64,000 nt of DNA from Lantana camara (lineage: Eukaryota > Streptophyta > Magnoliopsida > Lamiales > Verbenaceae), in the NCBI GenBank assembly GCA_037501455.1, contig CM074864.1, positions 59,394,001 to 59,458,000 of the forward strand, written 5' to 3'. The notes below the pieces were generated by a model, which worked only from the letters and a program-made list of their open reading frames with translations, made no database searches and was not told the origin of the DNA. Position numbers and translations under genes: made by a program. The first letter of the stretch is position 1; the number at the start of each line of letters is the position of its first letter. Of this stretch, positions 33,742-47,132 are shown piece by piece.

Positions 33742-35145
33742 GGGGTGTTTGCAAACTCTACTCAATAAGTAGAAGTGAAAGTTGTAAAAAATTACAGTAG
33801 TAAAACGACAAGTGTTTGGAAAAAAAAGTGATAAGCAGAAAAATAACCAGTCGAGTGTTTGGAGAGAAAAATTGATAATCACTTTTAATTTTTATGAAAT
33901 TACTAATTTACCCTAAAATATTTTGAAATATTTTTGGGAATTATAATATGATTTTAAGTATTATATTAATATAAAAATTATTATAATTTTATGTAAATTT
34001 ATTTATTATTAATCAAACATAAATTTATTCTATATATATCTTTACTTATAAATTTATAAAAATGAAAGAATAAAGAAGATATATCTTGATACTAGTGGAA
34101 ATTTGTGTTGTCAAGCCCAAAAGATGACCCAATATGTTTTAAGAAAGGACCAAACCCATGAATACTCATTGTGAATAGCAGCCCGTTTCAGGCCTGCTCA
34201 TTAGATGGACTGACTAGCATGTCAACTAGCCCAGCCAGCAGCCCACGCGGGTGCAGCCCCAACCACCCTTCCTGATCGTGGGGAATGATAACAACTAGTT
34301 AGGACGTGAGAAGTAGCTGTCAAAGAGTCCAAACTCAAATAACTAGCCTCCCCGAAAACCTCTCACCCAATTGCCTGTCCGGGTGCTTCCTACCTTAGCT
34401 CTCACCTCCCAGCTCCTCAACGCTATAAAAAGGCCCCTACAAGTTCATTCTCTAACTTTTGGCACATCAGCTACCTGCATACAATTTACAACATACTTGT
34501 TTACTTACGCACAGGGCTTCTGGCAGGACTGCTATACGAGCTGCTCATTACTTTCATTATTGCTTTCTTAATCGTTTTTATTAAGTTCTCTATCTCTTTC
34601 TCGATCGATTACTGACTTAATTCAGTGGAGGGTAACCCCTTTGTTTTGCAGGTCTCCCTCAATTTTTTATTCCAACAGGTTAAAGTCGGTGAAAAGAGGT
34701 GGATCGAGCTTGGAACACTACCATCTCTTGATAAATTTAGTGGTGTGGAAAATTTTAGTTATGATAATTGCAAAATTTTAGTTATGAGTTTTTTTTGAGA
34801 TTAGGAAATTTTGATGGGAAGAAAAAAAAAAAGGATATAATAAAAAAGAAAAAAGTGTAATGAACGTATTTAAATCTTAGAGTTCTATTTGTATGTAAAA
34901 GGTTAATTTAGAAATATTAATGTTTTAATAAGTATATCATTGTCAAAATAGAATTTTAGATAAATCTAAAAAACCGTATAAGCAGAAGCAGAAGCAGAAT
35001 CCAAAAACATGTCCTTGGTTTCTTCTGGATTTTGACTTATTTCTACTTAAATTAAGCATTAATTCGATTTTTCAAACACTCCAAAACTGTTGAAAATAAG
35101 CACTTATCTCATAAGTGCTTATTTTTAGAGTTTGCAAACACTGCC
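33742..35145. mobile_element. TIR element (hAT-like MITE family), with inserted LTR-like sequence
   Basis: The left end is GGGGTGTTTGCAAACTCT, and the right end read inward is GGCAGTGTTTGCAAACTCT. Subterminal sequence resembles the inverted copy at about 52960-53568. The element appears to sit within a decayed LTR-like sequence (33480-33740 and 35146-35240). I found no clean target duplication, only ATAG on both sides. Confidence 0.6.
34107..34678 (+). mobile_element. Possible solo LTR inside the TIR element
   Basis: It starts TGTTGTCAAGCCC and ends ATTCCAACA, so TGTTG/CAACA inverted ends. It contains a TATA box CTATAAAAAGG near 34424 and is GC-richer than its surroundings. It interrupts the MITE-like sequence. 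No 5-bp duplication is visible, so the borders are uncertain. Confidence 0.45.
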
Positions 35146-35540
35146 ATAGTGAAAGTACCTAGCCTCATAGGCTTCTACGTGACGTGACATATTCTGATTT
35201 GCTTTCTCGGTGAGCCCAGACTTGAACGGGCTTTGATATATTTAATAAAAGTGATCTCATTAAGCTTGAGCCCAAGTTTTATTCAACTTGGTAATAAAAT
35301 GCAGCCCTTTGCGGTATGCCAACGCGAAATGCACGAGTGGAAAAAGAACAAAAATAAATCCTTTTCAATTAGCGGTGACCCAAAAAGGCAAAAGCAAAAG
35401 AAAGAATGAAAGGGACAAGGTTGGGAGTGGGACCCAAAAACCTAGAGGGCAGGGGAAAACCCCATGAATTTGGAAGGTCTGACGTGTCTATCAAGGACCT
35501 TAGTTGCCAAAAACGACAATTCCACCAACGTTAGATTATG
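35146..35540. other. Noncoding stretch before the Copia element
   Basis: The first part looks like the remainder of the LTR-like sequence split by the TIR element. The rest shows no gene. Confidence 0.4.
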
Positions 35541-35545
35541 AATGT

Positions 35546-35705
35546 TGTTAGGAAATAGACTGTAATTTAGGAGAGTTTTCCTTTTATATGAGATACCCTA
35601 ATCCCTGACTTGTAGGGATTATTAGGTTAAATATTTCTCTCCTTGTACTGAGTTGGTACGACAATGAATACAATTCCCATCTTTTCTTCTTTACGTGCCT
35701 TAACA
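35546..35705 (+). repeat. 5' LTR of the Copia element
   Basis: TGTTAGG...CCTTAACA, 160 bp, identical to 40389-40548. Confidence 0.95.
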
Positions 35706-35717
35706 TGGCATCAGAGC
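35706..35717 (+). other. Primer binding site, initiator tRNA-Met type
   Basis: TGGCATCAGAGC directly abuts the LTR. The usual plant Copia site is TGGTATCAGAGC, so there is one difference. Confidence 0.8.
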
Positions 35718-35795
35718 AGTGATAAGCATCCTTGGGACTCAGTCTCAACATCATCGTCCTAAAACCTTTCCCGAACCCTTTGACATCGAAACAAG

Positions 35796-36653
35796 ATGTC
35801 CACCCCTACAGAACCAAAACCAAACACTGAATTATCCCTTCAATTGGCAGACTTGTTGCGAAACAATATGCAACAACAACCAACCTTTACCAATCCTCAA
35901 AACCTCTCAATAGGCATAAAACTAAACAATGAGAATTACCCGGTTTGGGCCCGATTGATGAAGATGGCAATCGGAGGACGAGGCTGCCGCTCACACCTCA
36001 CCGGAATTCCACCAGCACCAAACACCACCGATTCAACATATGATCAATGGGAACAAATAGATCAGAATGTGTTCACATGGATCATACAGAATATAGAAGC
36101 AAATTTAATAAACAACGTGTTGCAATACCCGAACGCGAAAACTCTCTGGGATGGTCTTGCAACGACGTACGGTAGCGGAACGGACCCCCTCCAACTGTTC
36201 GATCTGCACAGGAAAGCCAATACACAGAAACAGGGCCTCGGAAGTTTGGAAGATTTCTGGAATAATCTTCAAGGGATTTGGATGGCAATTGACCGGAAAC
36301 AACCGAACCCCATGAAATGTCCGGAAGACATCACAACCTTCAACCAAATCATACAAGAACAGCGGTTATATCAATTTCTCACCGGACTTGATGACAAATA
36401 CGATCCGATTATGAGGGATCTGCTGAAACTTGAATCAAAGCCCTCAGTTGAGACCGCCTATGCCACCATCCGGAGGGAGGCTGCCCGTCTTCAAATCCTA
36501 CAGACGGCAACCGATGGCGAAGGAGGTCTCTCATCACCGGGCATTGGGACTGGACTGGTGGTGAAAGGTGGCAGAAATGGTCGGAAACCAGAGGGGAACG
36601 GGCGCACCGATAGCCGGAGAAACCCACCGCAAGAGGATAAGTCAGAGCTATAG
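35796..36653 (+). pseudogene. Copia gag, ended by TAG just before its zinc knuckle
   Basis: It begins MSTPTEPKPNTELSLQLADL. The gag core follows, with LNNENYPVWARLMKMA and DLHRKANTQKQGLGSLEDFW-type helices and YDPIMRDLLK. The stop TAG at 36651-36653 lies directly before CSHCGKPRHTKEGC, a CX2CX4HX4C nucleic-acid-binding knuckle, in the same frame. The stop is therefore inside the original gag-pol frame and removes the knuckle from the gag product. Confidence 0.88.
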
Positions 36654-38843
36654 TGCTCTCACTGTGGAAAACCCAGGCACACGAAAGAAGGTTGCTTCGA
36701 ATTAATCGGATTTCCCGACTGGTGGGAAGGGAACAAGAAGGAGAAAACTCGCGCAGCCGGTGGTGGGCCGCGGCGAGCGAACGCCGCCGTAGATCCTCAG
36801 AATCGCGGCTGGGCAACGGTGAATGGAGGAGGCGACGCCGTCACAGGCGTCATCTACCCAAGAGACGCCGGTGTGATGACGTCTGGAACAGCAGGAACAA
36901 CGGGAGAACGGCGGGCCAACATCGCCGCCGCCGCTGGAGCTTCAGCCGCCGCCCCACACACAGACATCATAGGAGGTAAAGGGTTTGAGTCAAATGACTC
37001 AAACCCTAGGCTGTTTTTAGTTAAAAGCCCCCCTTTGTCCCTATTCACAAATCAGCCCCAATTATTTCATAATATGCAAAGTGGCCCCTCTATTGTTGAC
37101 ACCTCACAAAACAACCCTAGAAGATCATCACAATGGGTTTTTTATTGCGGGGCTACGGATACTATGACATATGACCCCTCTGATATACTTGAACCCACCA
37201 CTCTAAAAACATCTACTATTCAAACTGCTAATGGGGGTCTAATGGAAGTCAAGGGGGAAGGGACAATCCATATAACACCACGATTGAAATTGAGAAATTG
37301 CCTCTATGTTCCGTCCTTGTCTTATAAATTGTTATCTCTAAGTCATGTAACAAGTGAATTAGATTGCGTGGTCCTGATATATCCTCGTTTTTGCCTGATA
37401 CAGGACATTCATACGAAGGAGATAATTGGGCGTGGTACTGAGCGGGACGGACTGTATTACGTGGATGAGTTGGAACACCCCTCTCGAAGTCTCTTATCAA
37501 AGGGTACTGCAGATACACAAGTTTGGCTTTGGCACAGGCGACTTGGACATCCCTCTGTTGGGTATCTGAGATTATTGTTTCCCTCACTTTTTCAGAATAA
37601 TCAGCATTTAAATTTGTCATGTCAGACTTGTTCAATTGCCAAGAGTCATAGAACCACTTTTAAACCGATAAACACTCGGGTTGATTCTGTTTTTTCTTTA
37701 GTGCATTCGGATGTTTGGGGACCGGCCCCGGTTACTAATAACAATCGGTTTCGTTATTTTGTGCTGTTTATTGATGATTTTTCCCGTATGACATGGATAT
37801 ACTTTCTTCAGCACAAATCAGAGGTCTGTGACACTTTTATAGCATTCTCTACCATGGTTCAAACTCAGTTCAACCGGAAAATCAAAGTACTCCGGTCAGA
37901 CAATGGCCGAGAGTATGTTAACCAGCAAATGAAAGAATTCACAACCAAACAAGGTATTATCCACCAAACCACTTGCCCAAACACACCCCAACAGAATGGA
38001 GTTGCCGAACGAAAGAACAGAACCCTTCTCGAGATGACCCGAGCCCTGCTCACAGAATCAAAAGTCCCACAACATTTCTGGCCCGAAGCAGTAGCCACTG
38101 CCACCTACCTCACCAATAGACTACCCACAAAAATACTATCCCACCAAACACCTCTCTCTGTCTTCCAAACCCAAGCTGATATTCCACCATCCCTCACTAT
38201 GCCACCACGGATCTTTGGATGTTCCGTCTTTGTACATATTCCCAAAGCCGGAAGAACAAAACTAGACCCATGCGCCGTCAAGTGTGTCTTTGTTGGTTAC
38301 GCCCCTCATCAGAAGGGGTACCGATGCTATAACCCCACCACTCGACGCCTTCATGTGATTATGGACTGCGAGTTCTTGGAAACAGAGTACTACTTTCATA
38401 CCCAGCATCGAGCTCAGGGGGAGTGTCCGAGTGACTCTCTATGCTGGCTCAGTGACTCAGTTAACTCCGATAATGGTCTTCTTACTGACACTGGTCTTCT
38501 TCCTGATATTGGTCTTCTTCCATCCTCCGTCCCAGGCATCACCGAGCTCAGTACCACCACCAATTGTCCGCCTCCGCATGATGTCCAAGTTGAGGTAACC
38601 GACTCGATGCCTTCTTCTTCAATTCCTGAATCCGTTGTTTTAGATACAGTTAACCCTGTCACAGGTGTTACAGAAGAAGATCACCAATATGTGCTGCCAC
38701 AAAGAAGTACCAGGGGAGTTCCCCCACAAAGATATTCACCTGAACATAGACCACGGTCTTCTAGATACCCTGTGGGTAATATGGTAAAGGAAAACCTGTC
38801 TGAAAAGGCTACAGCATTCTTATGTAATCTCTACAGGGAATAG
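36654..38843 (+). pseudogene. Copia zinc knuckle, protease and integrase segment
   Basis: Same frame as gag. After the knuckle comes the protease, where the catalytic motif reads VFYCGATDTMTYDP: the active-site aspartate before the CGA block is tyrosine (codon TAT at 37143-37145). The GAG-pre-integrase region (WHRRLGHPS), the finger (CQTCSIAKSH) and the integrase core (LVHSDVWGP, RSDNGREY, NGVAERKNR) are intact. The segment ends at TAG 38841-38843, just before the reverse transcriptase. Confidence 0.88.
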
Positions 38844-40376
38844 ATCCCACGAACGGCTCAAGAGGCCATGGAAATCGAGGAATGGAGGAAAGCTATGAGT
38901 GTAGAGATGGATGCATTGGCAAAAAATAACACTTGGGAGAAGTGTGAACTACCCCAAGGCACGAGACCAGTAGGGTGCAAGTGGGTTTTCACTATCAAGT
39001 ACAAAGCAGATGGGATGGTGGAAAGATACAAGGCCCGTCTCGTTGCAAAGGGGTACACCCAGACCTATGGGATCGACTACTCTGAGACGTTCTCTCCAGT
39101 AGCAAAACTTGATACGGTGCGGGTTCTTCTCTCAGTGGCAGCTAACCAGGATTGGCCATTACATCAGTTCGATGTAAAGAATGCGTTCCTGCACGGGGAA
39201 CTGACAGACGAGGTATATATGGAGGCTCCTCCAGGCTTCTCAGATAATTTCGGAACAAATGAGGTCTGCAGGTTAAAAAAGGCATTGTATGGGCTTAAAC
39301 AATCCCCGCGTGCGTGGTTCGGAAGGTTCACTGTAGCTATGAGAAAGTACGGATACAGACAAAGCAACTCAGATCACACCCTATTTCTAAAGAACCGGGA
39401 AGGCATGATAACTTGTCTGATCATCTATGTGGATGATATGATCATCACCGGAAGTGATAAGGAGGAAATAGAGCAGCTTAAAGAGAATTTGTTCAAGGAA
39501 TTTGAGATGAAGGATCTAGGGGGTCTGAAATACTTCTTAGGGATAGAAGTGATGCGATCCAAACAAGGAATTTTTATTTCACAAAAGAAGTATGTTCTAG
39601 ATCTTCTAGCAGAGACCGGGCTACTAGACTGCAAACCAGTGGATACTCCAATTCAGATAAACCACCGACTCAGGATAAATGAGGATGGAAAGCTAGTGGA
39701 AAGAGAACGATATCAGCGGTTGGTTGGGAAACTGATTTACCTATCCCACACTAGGCCGGACATCGCCTATGCTGTAGGAATAGTCAGTCAATTCATACAC
39801 CAACCTCAGAAGGCCCATATGGAAGCAGTGATAAGGATAATTAGGTACTTAAAAGGCTCCATAGGGAGTGGGACCATGTTTGGCAGGCATGGACACTTGA
39901 AGATTGAGGCTTACACTGACGCTGATTGGGCTGGCAACCCGAATGACAGACGGTCCACCTCAGGATTCTTTACTCTTGTCGGAGGAAATGTGGTAACATG
40001 GAGGAGTAAGAAGCAGAAAGTCGTAGCTCTTTCCAGCGCCGAAGCAGAATTCAAGGGGATTGCAAAGGCTGTAACCGAAATCATCTGGCTAAGGAAACTA
40101 ATGGCAGAAATTGGGATGACTCCAGAAGAGCCCGGGCGGTTAAAATGTGACAATAAGGCTGCAATCAGTATTTCTGAGAACCCTGTGCAGCATGATAGAA
40201 CTAAGCATGTGGAAGTTGATAGGCACTTCATAAAGGAGAAGATTGAAGATGGCACCATTGAGCTTCCGTTCGTAAGGTCTGAAGACCAGCTAGCTGACAT
40301 TCTCACAAAAGCTGTTACCGAGCACATATTCAAGACAACTTTGGACAAGCTAAGAATCGGGAATCCGATTACATAG
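38844..40376 (+). pseudogene. Copia reverse transcriptase and RNase H
   Basis: Same frame continues after the TAG. RT motifs: CKWVFTIKYKADG, ARLVAKGYTQ, FDVKNAFLHGEL, LYGLKQSPRAW and the catalytic YVDDMIITGS. RNase H: YTDADWAGNPNDRRSTSG, SSAEAEFKGIAKA, DNKAAISI, HVEVDRHFIKEK and LADILTKA. The enzyme domains look whole. With no own start after the stop, they would be made only by readthrough. Confidence 0.9.
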
Positions 40377-40388
40377 CTTGAGGGGGAG
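40377..40388 (+). other. Polypurine tract of the Copia element
   Basis: CTTGAGGGGGAG immediately precedes the 3' LTR. Confidence 0.9.
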
Positions 40389-40548
40389 TGTTAGGAAATA
40401 GACTGTAATTTAGGAGAGTTTTCCTTTTATATGAGATACCCTAATCCCTGACTTGTAGGGATTATTAGGTTAAATATTTCTCTCCTTGTACTGAGTTGGT
40501 ACGACAATGAATACAATTCCCATCTTTTCTTCTTTACGTGCCTTAACA
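40389..40548 (+). repeat. 3' LTR of the Copia element
   Basis: 160 bp, identical to the 5' LTR, and followed by the AATGT duplication. Confidence 0.95.
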
Positions 40549-40553
40549 AATGT

Positions 40554-41172
40554 CTTCGTATTTTCCTAATGTTTGTTGGGTTTGGTATGGATGTTTCCAT
40601 TATTTTTAATTTGCCCCCTTTATTATATGTCTATTACCACTTTTCCTCCCTAAAACTATGAAACGTGCATCTAATGTTCCCTTTGTTTTATCAAAATTTC
40701 TAATATATTTGGAGAAATGCCTTTTCTTTTTTTTCAATTTAGAAAACTTAACGAATTGAAAAATATACCTAAAAACAAAAAATAAAATAAATCGATAAAT
40801 TAATTTTATTTTTAAGTATTACTGTTACTAAAGAATTGACAATAACAATGCTTTCTTAAAATGAAAATATTCAAATAATTATAAAATTAAATGTTAGATA
40901 ATGATGAGTAATTACTTTATATATTAAATTTATCTTTTTAAATAATTAGTTATATACAGAATGCACCTATAATGACGACGATTATTACCAATATAATCTA
41001 CATTAAATATATTTTAATTTTAATATCTTCATACACTACTAGGTAAGAATCAAAATATAAATATAAGTATATAACACAAGGGATCTTTATCTAATGGTTA
41101 CTGATAAAATCATAAGAAGCGGACTGTACTTGATTCTTTAAAAAACAGGAGTACAGAACCTAATTATTTAAA
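40554..41172. other. AT-rich noncoding stretch
   Basis: No gene or clear repeat seen. Confidence 0.5.
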
Positions 41173-41430
41173 AGGAATAAATATTTTGAATATCATGTAC
41201 TATCGCGATTTTTGAAATTTCCATCCTGAACTATAAAAAGTTGACATTTGCATCGTCAACTATTGTTTTTTTAACAAATTGCAACCTGATTCCACTCATC
41301 GTGTGACATGAGTGGAATCAGGTTGCAAATTGTTAAAAAACAATAGTTGAGGATGCAAACGTCGACTTTTTATGGTTAGGATGTAAATTCCAAAAATCGA
41401 GATAGTACAAGATGTTCATAATATTTATCC
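41173..41430. repeat. Foldback MITE-like inverted repeat
   Basis: Two arms of about 115-120 bp are inverted around a short centre near 41301-41309. The outer ends read AGGAATAAATATT and, inverted, AGGGATAAATATT; the inner parts share GACTTTTTAT and CAACCTGATTCCACTCAT. TTTAAA occurs on both flanks. No gene. Confidence 0.8.
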
Positions 41431-41832
41431 CTGTTTAAAAATACCTTTGTAAAGAGTTTTAGTTGTCCCTCGATTTGAACACATTTAAATGAGATATAAA
41501 ACAAAAAAATATATAAATGTAAATTTTGCCATTATTATTATTATTAAAATTTTCTGCAAGGGGGCAAATTGACACAAAATAAAATTAAGAGGGGCAAATT
41601 GAAATGACCTTCAACGATTGTACCCATAGTTCCATTTTGGACATGGCATATCATATATGAAGCAGAGCGACAGGAAATGAATGTCGCATTCTTTAGAAAC
41701 TCCGCTATGCTCATTTTCGCATTCAATAAATACACCTGAAAAACCTCTCATTTCATCTCTCTAGGGTTTTGTTGTCCATTTATGTTGAAGCTACTCCGGA
41801 ATTATTCACGGATTATCTTGCTTCTTTGAGAA
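41320..41832 (+). promoter_or_regulatory. Upstream region and leader of the GAPCP-like gene
   Basis: The leader probably covers about 41730-41832 (CTCTCATTTCATCTCTCTAGGG). A foldback MITE lies about 400 bp upstream of the ATG. I see no unambiguous TATA box. Confidence 0.35.
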
Positions 41833-45072
<3,240 letters not shown>

Positions 45073-45746
45073 ATCTTGCTACTGAAAAGTTCTTTTCCTT
45101 TTTTTTTTTTTTCTTTGGGTCTTGAGCAAAGAGTGTGGATTGGAGTGTAGTTGCAATTTTAGCTGCGTTTTGTGCCTGCAGTTAAAATGGTCAGCCCGTT
45201 TTTCGTGATCACATTAACCCAATGAAGCCAGATGAAGGGCTTAAAAAATAATGTACTTGTACTATTCGAGTTCAGAAACTCATTACCCATGTATTAATTT
45301 GTTGTATGTCCGACACCTATATCTCTTTTACTTTACCCGTATAACTACAATAAGTACCCTCTAAATTGTTCTTTAAGTAATGAATTTCAATTAAGTACGC
45401 ATTTTTAGAAGGTTTTCTTGTCCACTGGTTTTTTATGTGGGGGAACCAATTGACTGATATACTAGACCTAAATGGAGCATAATTATGCTAAGAATTTTTT
45501 GTGAGCTAGATATATACCGATCTATAATGCAGGGAACACCATATACTGATATAAAACGAATAAGATGATAAGAATTTTTTTGTGAACTATCGATATAAAA
45601 TGAATCCAATGGCAAGATATTTTCATAAAATTTTGTGTGATGGGTGTTCGATACAGAATCACAAACATAAATCACATAATAAGATGATAGCTGGAAGACT
45701 TTTCAAAATAGGTTTACTTTTCAAAAAGAATTGTAAAACTAGGGTA
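45073..45746. other. 3' region of the GAPCP-like gene and spacer to viral sequence
   Basis: The first about 250 bp are likely 3' UTR (an AATAATGTACTTG block near 45248). The rest is AT-rich spacer with two copies of an AAGAATTTTTTGTGA motif (45491, 45570). No gene. Confidence 0.5.
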
Positions 45747-45823
45747 AGACGTTAATTCAAAAAACGTCTTCCAAAATTTCATGACACAGTTGATATTTTC
45801 TTACAAATCAATACTAATAACTT

Positions 45824-46039
45824 TTGAATATTATATTTTCAACCACAATACTTTTTATGAAAAAATATACTGAATATTTAACAGATCTATACGAAGAATA
45901 TAATAATCATAAAAACTTATACTTAATAGCTAGAAATAATGGACACTGGTATATCACGAGATATCATGAATATCGAGCAGAATATTATCAAGAACAAATA
46001 CAAAAGACTATTTCAATACTAAAACGATTTGAAAAATAA
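45824..46039 (+). CDS. Pararetroviral small ORF, about 71 codons
   Basis: An open frame rich in Tyr, Glu and Lys. Its middle part resembles the degraded sequence at 51130-51270 in unit 2. No known domain. Position between the primer site region and the virion protein suggests an ORF Ib/II-type viral protein. Confidence 0.55.
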   Translation: MNIIFSTTILFMKKYTEYLTDLYEEYNNHKNLYLIARNNGHWYITRYHEYRAEYYQEQIQKTISILKRFEK

Positions 46040-46040
46040 A

Positions 46041-46247
46041 ATGGATAAACAAAGAAAAACCAAAAACGATATAAGAAAATTGGGAAAGAAATTAGAAGTT
46101 GCAACAAAATACGATTCTATTATGAAAGAAATTTTTATATATCCTAATGAAATAAAAAATATAACAGACAATGCTAAACAAATTAATATAATAAATACAA
46201 AATTAATAGAAAAAATATATCAACGAGAAATGAATGGATCAATATAA
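46041..46247 (+). CDS. Pararetroviral small ORF, about 68 codons
   Basis: Start ATG one base after the previous stop. Lys-rich and helical in composition. Its C-terminal end (LIEKIYQREMNGS) has a diverged partner at about 51600-51690. It overlaps the next frame by 14 bases. Confidence 0.55.
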   Translation: MDKQRKTKNDIRKLGKKLEVATKYDSIMKEIFIYPNEIKNITDNAKQINIINTKLIEKIYQREMNGSI

Positions 46248-46560
46248 TAAACAGTTAAAACGAACAGAATTAAGATTAATACATCATATAATAAAACAAG
46301 AAACTTTAGTTTTAAACTCAATAACTAATCCAACAAACTATAAAATTCAAGAAGAAATTCTTAATAGTAGGAAACAAAGAGAAAGACAACTTATAAAAAA
46401 TGAAATATACACTCCAGTTAATTTAATAAAATTAGAAAAATACATGAAATGGTTAAAACAACATAATGAAAAAACAGAAGAATTTAGAGAACAAACTGAA
46501 AATACACTAAAATGGTGCAAGAGACTAAGAACTAAAATAAATATACTTTCATCAGCATGA
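46234..46560 (+). CDS. Pararetroviral small ORF, 108 codons
   Basis: Highly charged helical protein. It ends in ATGA, where its stop overlaps the next start codon, a compact viral arrangement. Function unknown. Confidence 0.6.
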   Translation: MDQYNKQLKRTELRLIHHIIKQETLVLNSITNPTNYKIQEEILNSRKQRERQLIKNEIYTPVNLIKLEKYMKWLKQHNEKTEEFREQTENTLKWCKRLRTKINILSSA

Positions 46561-47132
46561 ATTTCACACAAGAATTACAAAAATTCGTAGAAACATTAAA
46601 CGATCAAGTACAATCTTTAAATAATACAGTACAAACATTAACAAAACAATTAATAATTACTAACGAAAAAATGTCTCAACGTGAAAATACTATTACAAAC
46701 ATTAATACTAATCAAGAAATAGAATCATATTATAAAATTGATCACAACATTTTCTCTTGTCATCAGGAGGGGGGAGAATATCCACATTTATTTCACACTA
46801 CTGCAAACCCACAATTAAACACCATTATAGATATGTTACAACAAATTCTTTTAGATAAAAAACAAAATGTTATAAATGAAATAGATAATACGCAAGAAAT
46901 TTTAGATAAACTCCTACGAGAACTTAGAGGAAAACAAGTGGAAAACCAAATTGGTACATCTGAAGAAAAACAAATAATACTTCCTATGTCAAACTGTCAG
47001 GAATTATTAAAACAACTCAAAGAAGTAATTATACGAAAATAATATTCTAGACATATAACTATTACTGATCTTGAAACATATTTTGGAAACAAAAATCTCA
47101 AACCTTTTCAAATAGAAGCTCCACGATTATAA
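46557..47132 (+). pseudogene. Pararetroviral virion-associated-type protein with an internal stop
   Basis: The N-terminus is a coiled coil of leucine/asparagine heptads (LNDQVQSLNNTVQTL), as in caulimovirus virion-associated proteins. The frame has a TAA at 47040-47042, then stays open to a second TAA at 47130-47132 that overlaps the coat protein ATG. The break is described as seen; family assignment rests on position and coiled coil only. Confidence 0.6.

Larger units (their letters stand above)
35546..40548 (+). mobile_element. Young Ty1/Copia retrotransposon, 5003 bp
   Basis: The target duplication AATGT is perfect (35541-35545 and 40549-40553). The two LTRs are 160 bp each and, read base by base, identical. 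Primer site, polypurine tract and a single gag-pol frame are all present. The frame has two TAG stops and a changed protease active site, so this copy is defective, but it inserted very recently. Confidence 0.95.

Noticed and set aside
34107..34678. A confirmed solo LTR
   Set aside because: TG...CA ends and a TATA box are present, but no 5-bp duplication was found, so it is kept only as a candidate.
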